DNA of 64,000 nucleotides from Dentipellis sp. KUC8613. Taxonomy: Eukaryota > Basidiomycota > Agaricomycetes > Russulales > Hericiaceae. A program made the position numbers and the translations under genes. Shown here in pieces: positions 60,624-64,000 of the stretch (positions are counted from its first letter, which is position 1; each line of letters begins with the position of its first letter). The notes below the pieces were generated by a model. That model did no database searches and was not told the origin of the DNA. It was given only the letters and a program-made list of their open reading frames with translations. The stretch lies in NCBI GenBank assembly GCA_002286715.1, contig NSJX01000001.1, positions 1,347,925 through 1,411,924 of the forward strand. The letters are read 5' to 3'.

Positions 60624-61014
60624 TTACCCGCCAAGTATGAGTTCATAAACGATGATTACGAGGTTTATCCCTATCAATGGTACTAGTAGAGATTTTGTGA
60701 GCTGTATTCACGGATGATAATACCGAATTGTACACACTTCTCATCAACGTCCGTACTGCACTTATGAGATTGATTATTCGTCCCTTCACGCCCACGTCCT
60801 GCGCGCCCCCGAATCCAGCTTGGTCGTATGGTTGCTGGAAACCGACATTTTGAGGGGGCGCTGATGACCATCCAACTGCGAAGACACGTCAGACGGGTGC
60901 GGCGAAGCCATGCGGTTGGCACGTACTACGCGCCAGGAAGCGGTCCTCGCTCAAGACGGCCATGGCATTGATGAGGAGGACGACGATGTAGAGAATGCCT
61001 CCAAGCCCGAGCAT
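60624..61014 (-). CDS. Yos1-like ER-Golgi transport protein
   Basis: Small two-pass membrane protein related to yeast Yos1 (human IER3IP1), needed for COPII/ER-to-Golgi transport with Yip1-Yif1. Three exons on the minus strand. The first encodes MLGLGGILYIVVLLINAMAV then LSEDRFLAR. The second joins as IGWSSAPPQNVGFQQPYDQA, then GVKGRIINLISAVRTLMR. The last gives IPLIGINLVIIVYELILGG. The order helix, short loop, GVKGRIINLI, helix matches the family, and the length (about 90 residues) is right. Start 61014 sits directly before the first helix. Confidence 0.88.
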
Positions 61015-61191
61015 GGTGGCTTTGCTTCGACGTGTTACCACGTTTCTAGGAGGCCTGGCTATGAACGAGTGTTGGTAGAGTGTAAGGTGTCGTGGAGGCC
61101 TTAGGCGCCGGCTTAGGCGTGGCAGGATGTCCGCTTTTGGAAAGAGCTCGGATTGACTCTCCGAAGCGCCTCTTGACCAGCAGCGACCACC

Positions 61192-62152
61192 ATGCAAGGC
61201 CTCCGGAGCGGTATGTGTTGTAACTTCTTGCCTGTTTTTTATACGCTGATACGGTGCTTTCAGTGACGCCTCTGCGCCGCGTACTTCAACCCCACCAAAT
61301 CGCATCGAGCTCTGGCACACGCTTTTGGGACGGCCGACGACAGTGAGCTAGACATTTGTGTCTCGAAACAAGCAGTACTGACGCTACGCATCAGTGCTTC
61401 GTTGAACCCCATCGACTGGTTCCGACAGCAGATCAATTCGGCTCCTCGCCAGAAGAAGTCGGAGAAGGAGATAGATGCCGCCAAGCAGAAACAGGCTGAG
61501 CAGGGAAACCTCGGCGTGTTCGACACCGTCGCGCCTGAGGGCGAGGCAGCCCGGAAGGACAACTCGATGATTGTGAAGAACAAGAGCGACCATGTACGTG
61601 TACTACATATCGGTGTTTTCTCCTCGCTGACACGAAGGTGCGCGTGCTCAGCACAAGTACTCCACAGCCAACTTCAAAATCTCTCACCGCAAATTGAACA
61701 AGCTCGGGAGGCAAATCTCAGGAAAGCCCATTGACTCGGCTATCCTGCAGATGACCTTCAGCGAGAAGCGTGCGAGTAACCGTATCAAGAGCATGCTCGT
61801 CGTTGCCAAGTCGCATGCTATCTTGAAGGGAATTGACGCGTCCAAGATGATCGTTGGTGAGTGGGACGTTGACGCGCCATGCTGTTCGTCGATCTGACTG
61901 GCGTTTGGTGTAGCCGAGTCTTGGGTCACGAAGGGACCTCGACAGCAAAAGCGCCTGGAGATCAAGGGCCGTGCAAGGCATGGTATCCGAGTCCATCCCG
62001 ACTCCCGTATGAGTGTCGTTCTGAAGGAGGGAAAGACACGTCAGGAGCTGCTGGAGAAGGAGCGTGCGCGCAAGCTGGGGAGGATTCGGTCTTCTGGGCT
62101 TGTCAGAGAGGACAAGCCGTTGAGGAACCCACCGTCTCAATGGGCGTGGTAG
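61192..62152 (+). CDS. Mitochondrial large-subunit ribosomal protein uL22m
   Basis: Nuclear-encoded mitochondrial ribosomal protein L22. The N-terminus [20 protein letters not shown] is basic, as in a mitochondrial presequence. The uL22 fold region reads [20 protein letters not shown], then [20 protein letters not shown] and [20 protein letters not shown]. After an intron it continues [20 protein letters not shown] and [20 protein letters not shown]. It ends [14 protein letters not shown]. Five exons, the first very short (ending at about 61212). Confidence 0.88.
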
Positions 62153-62318
62153 TCTACTAGAACATATAATATGTCCGTTATCTGGACAGTTGTTTGGATT
62201 GAATTCGACGCGAGAGCGTGAAGAGACGCGTTCCTAAAATAGCGAGTGACCAGGAACAGCCACGGCATAAGACTCTACGCTCACCGCAACCACTGCACCA
62301 CCCGTGCAGCTACTCACA

Positions 62319-64000
62319 ATGACACAGCGCTGGCGTACCATTCCTCTCCTCCTTGTCTCTCTGCTCTCGCCTTCCCTTGTATACGCCGCCCACTCCTTTG
62401 AAAACACCGCCGTCGTCCGCACCGTCGAGCTCGGCGGCGCGCTTGTACACGTCACAACTACATACGCCGTCAAGTCATTAGAGAATGGCTCGCAAGACTA
62501 CGTCGTGTCGCTGAGCGAGGCTGAAGCGGAGAAGACCAGCTGGATAGAGGCTAAGATTAAAGGCCAGAGCGAGACATTGTCCATCCAGACGCATGTTCTC
62601 AACCCGCAGGAGTACGTGTTCCTGGATGAGCGAGGTGTTGGTCCCATTCGCTTACCTGGTTGTGACGCAGCGGCGTCTTCCTCTACAACGTGCAACTACC
62701 TAACGCATTGAGTGTAAATGCTACAGTCAATCTCGTGGTGGACACTGTCCAGACGCATGCGACATACCCGTGGCCAAGGGAGGCCGCCCAGAACGAGGAA
62801 CAGTCACTCAAGTACGAATCAGACCTGTTCGTTCTGAGCCCTTATAAGACTGCCACCCAGCGCACGAAGATTCGGTGTGTTCAATTGTCTCGTGTCATAC
62901 GCTCCAATTGACGAGTAGGACAGCGCTCCGGTCCCGCGTATCATCTCGTTCACGACTCCCGAAGACCTTGGTCCGTTCACCACCGATTCCGTCGCCACGA
63001 AGTCTGGAGCCACGATTACCTATGGTCCGTTCAGCAACATCCCGCCGTCAGCGAACAAGGAGTTCCTCGAGAAGCACCAGAAGCCTGTAGCCGTGCACTA
63101 CCACTACGAATACCCTGTCATAGAGATCACCAAGCTCGTCCGCGCCGCTGAGATCAGCCATTGGGGTGCCAACCTGAACATTGACAACCAGATTGACCTC
63201 CACAATGCTGGCCCTACGTGAGTCTTCATATCCTGACCGCATAGGCAATATGCTGACGGCTTCCCTCACGCTTGTACGAACAGGCTCAAAGGTCACTTCT
63301 CTCGTCTCGAGCACCAGAGCCAGATGTTCTACAACCGCCTTGCGGCCCACGTCCTCCCTGCCTTCAACATGCACTTACCCCCTGGTGTCCACTCCCCTTA
63401 CTTCTACGACCTGAACGGCAACGTGTCGACCTCTCGCTTCCGCTCCGTGCCGTCTGTCCCCAAGGCCGCACAAGCGAACCAGTTCAGCGTTCTTGAGCTT
63501 CGCCCCCGTTACCCTGTCATGGGTGGATGGAACTACAGCTTTACGCTCGGCTGGGACTCTCCGCTGATGGACTCTGCGGCATACGACGCGGCCACTGGAA
63601 AGTACATCGTCGCTGTTCCGGTGCACACTCCCATTGCTGGCTCTGTCGTCGATGATGCAGAGGTCAAGATAATCTTCCCCGAGGGTGCTACGTAAGTAGA
63701 CATTTTCTTCATATGCAGCCCTACGGCGTTGACACAATATGATAGTGATATCGAGGTCTTCCCTCCTTTCCCTCCGCTGTCGGAGTCGCGCTCCACCCAC
63801 ATCACATATCTCGACACAGTGGGCCGGCCGGCGGTGACTTTCAAGTACAAGAACCTGACCGAGAAACACGCAGGGCTCATCTACGTGCGTCCACGTTGCT
63901 CTTTCCTGATTGGGGTGCATATTTCTTACCATTCCGCCGACCACGTAGGCTTCATACAAGGTGCCGTTCTCTGCGCACCTGCAGAAGACAAAAGCAGTCG
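62319..64000 (+). CDS. OST1: Ribophorin I / OST1, oligosaccharyltransferase subunit (3' truncated by window)
   Basis: ER membrane subunit of the N-glycosylation complex. It has a signal peptide (MTQRWRTIPLLLVSLLSPSL VYA) followed by the family opening SFENTAVVRTVELGGALVHV. Later parts include IISFTTPEDLGPFTTDSVAT, HYHYEYPVIEITKLVRAAEI, LDNQIDLHN-like sequence, the hallmark GHFSRLEHQSQMFYNRLAAH and RPRYPVMGGWNYSFTLGWDS. The reading frame continues past the window end with several introns; the C-terminal transmembrane anchor is not included. Start 62319 is the ATG directly before the signal peptide. Confidence 0.92.

Overview
The window is a gene-dense fungal nuclear segment, most likely from an agaricomycete basidiomycete. 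Nearly every gene is split by short introns (about 45-110 nt, GT-AG). Intergenic gaps are short, both strands are used, and the recognisable proteins are fungal. No prokaryotic operons, rRNA, CRISPR array or intact transposon were seen. I found no convincing tRNA by eye.

Layout, left to right: C-terminal exon of an unknown gene (1-294); Tpa1/Ofd1-type prolyl dihydroxylase (+, 676-2841); Nop13-like nucleolar RRM protein (-, 3151-4616); an unresolved stretch with exon-like pieces and GATA-type inverted repeats (4617-6079); FRE-type ferric reductase (+, 6080-8467); HIG1-domain Rcf2-like protein (-); catalytically dead E2-like AKTIP/FTS homologue (+); Vip1/Asp1 inositol pyrophosphate kinase/phosphatase (-); Ccc2-type copper P-ATPase (+); gamma-tubulin complex GCP3/Alp6 (-); peroxisomal acyl-CoA ligase ending in AKL (+); IQGAP/Rng2 (+, 6.5 kb); Dal5-family MFS transporter (-); short haem-thiolate peroxygenase (-); TCERG1-like WW/FF protein (+); ER Hsp90 (GRP94) ending HDEL (+); aldo-keto reductase (-); low-complexity acidic protein with polyglutamine (+); Kelch multi-pass membrane protein (-); a gene-poor 1.8 kb; Dif1/Spd1-like ribonucleotide reductase regulator (+); C2H2 zinc-finger factor (+); Mix23 (+); GILT-like thiol reductase (+); Yos1 (-); mitochondrial uL22 (+); and the 5' part of OST1/ribophorin I (+), cut by the window end.

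Most of this is ordinary housekeeping sequence. Functional links include reductive iron/copper handling (ferric reductase plus Ccc2 pump within 13 kb), the secretory pathway (GRP94, Yos1, Ost1, GILT) and the cytoskeleton (IQGAP, GCP3). The best second-look signals are regulatory. Two inverted GATA sites of form TTATC-N-GATAA lie upstream of the ferric reductase. Three ACGCGT (MluI cell-cycle box) copies lie within 26 bp inside an intron of the ribonucleotide reductase regulator. I did not find a clearly new multi-gene system.
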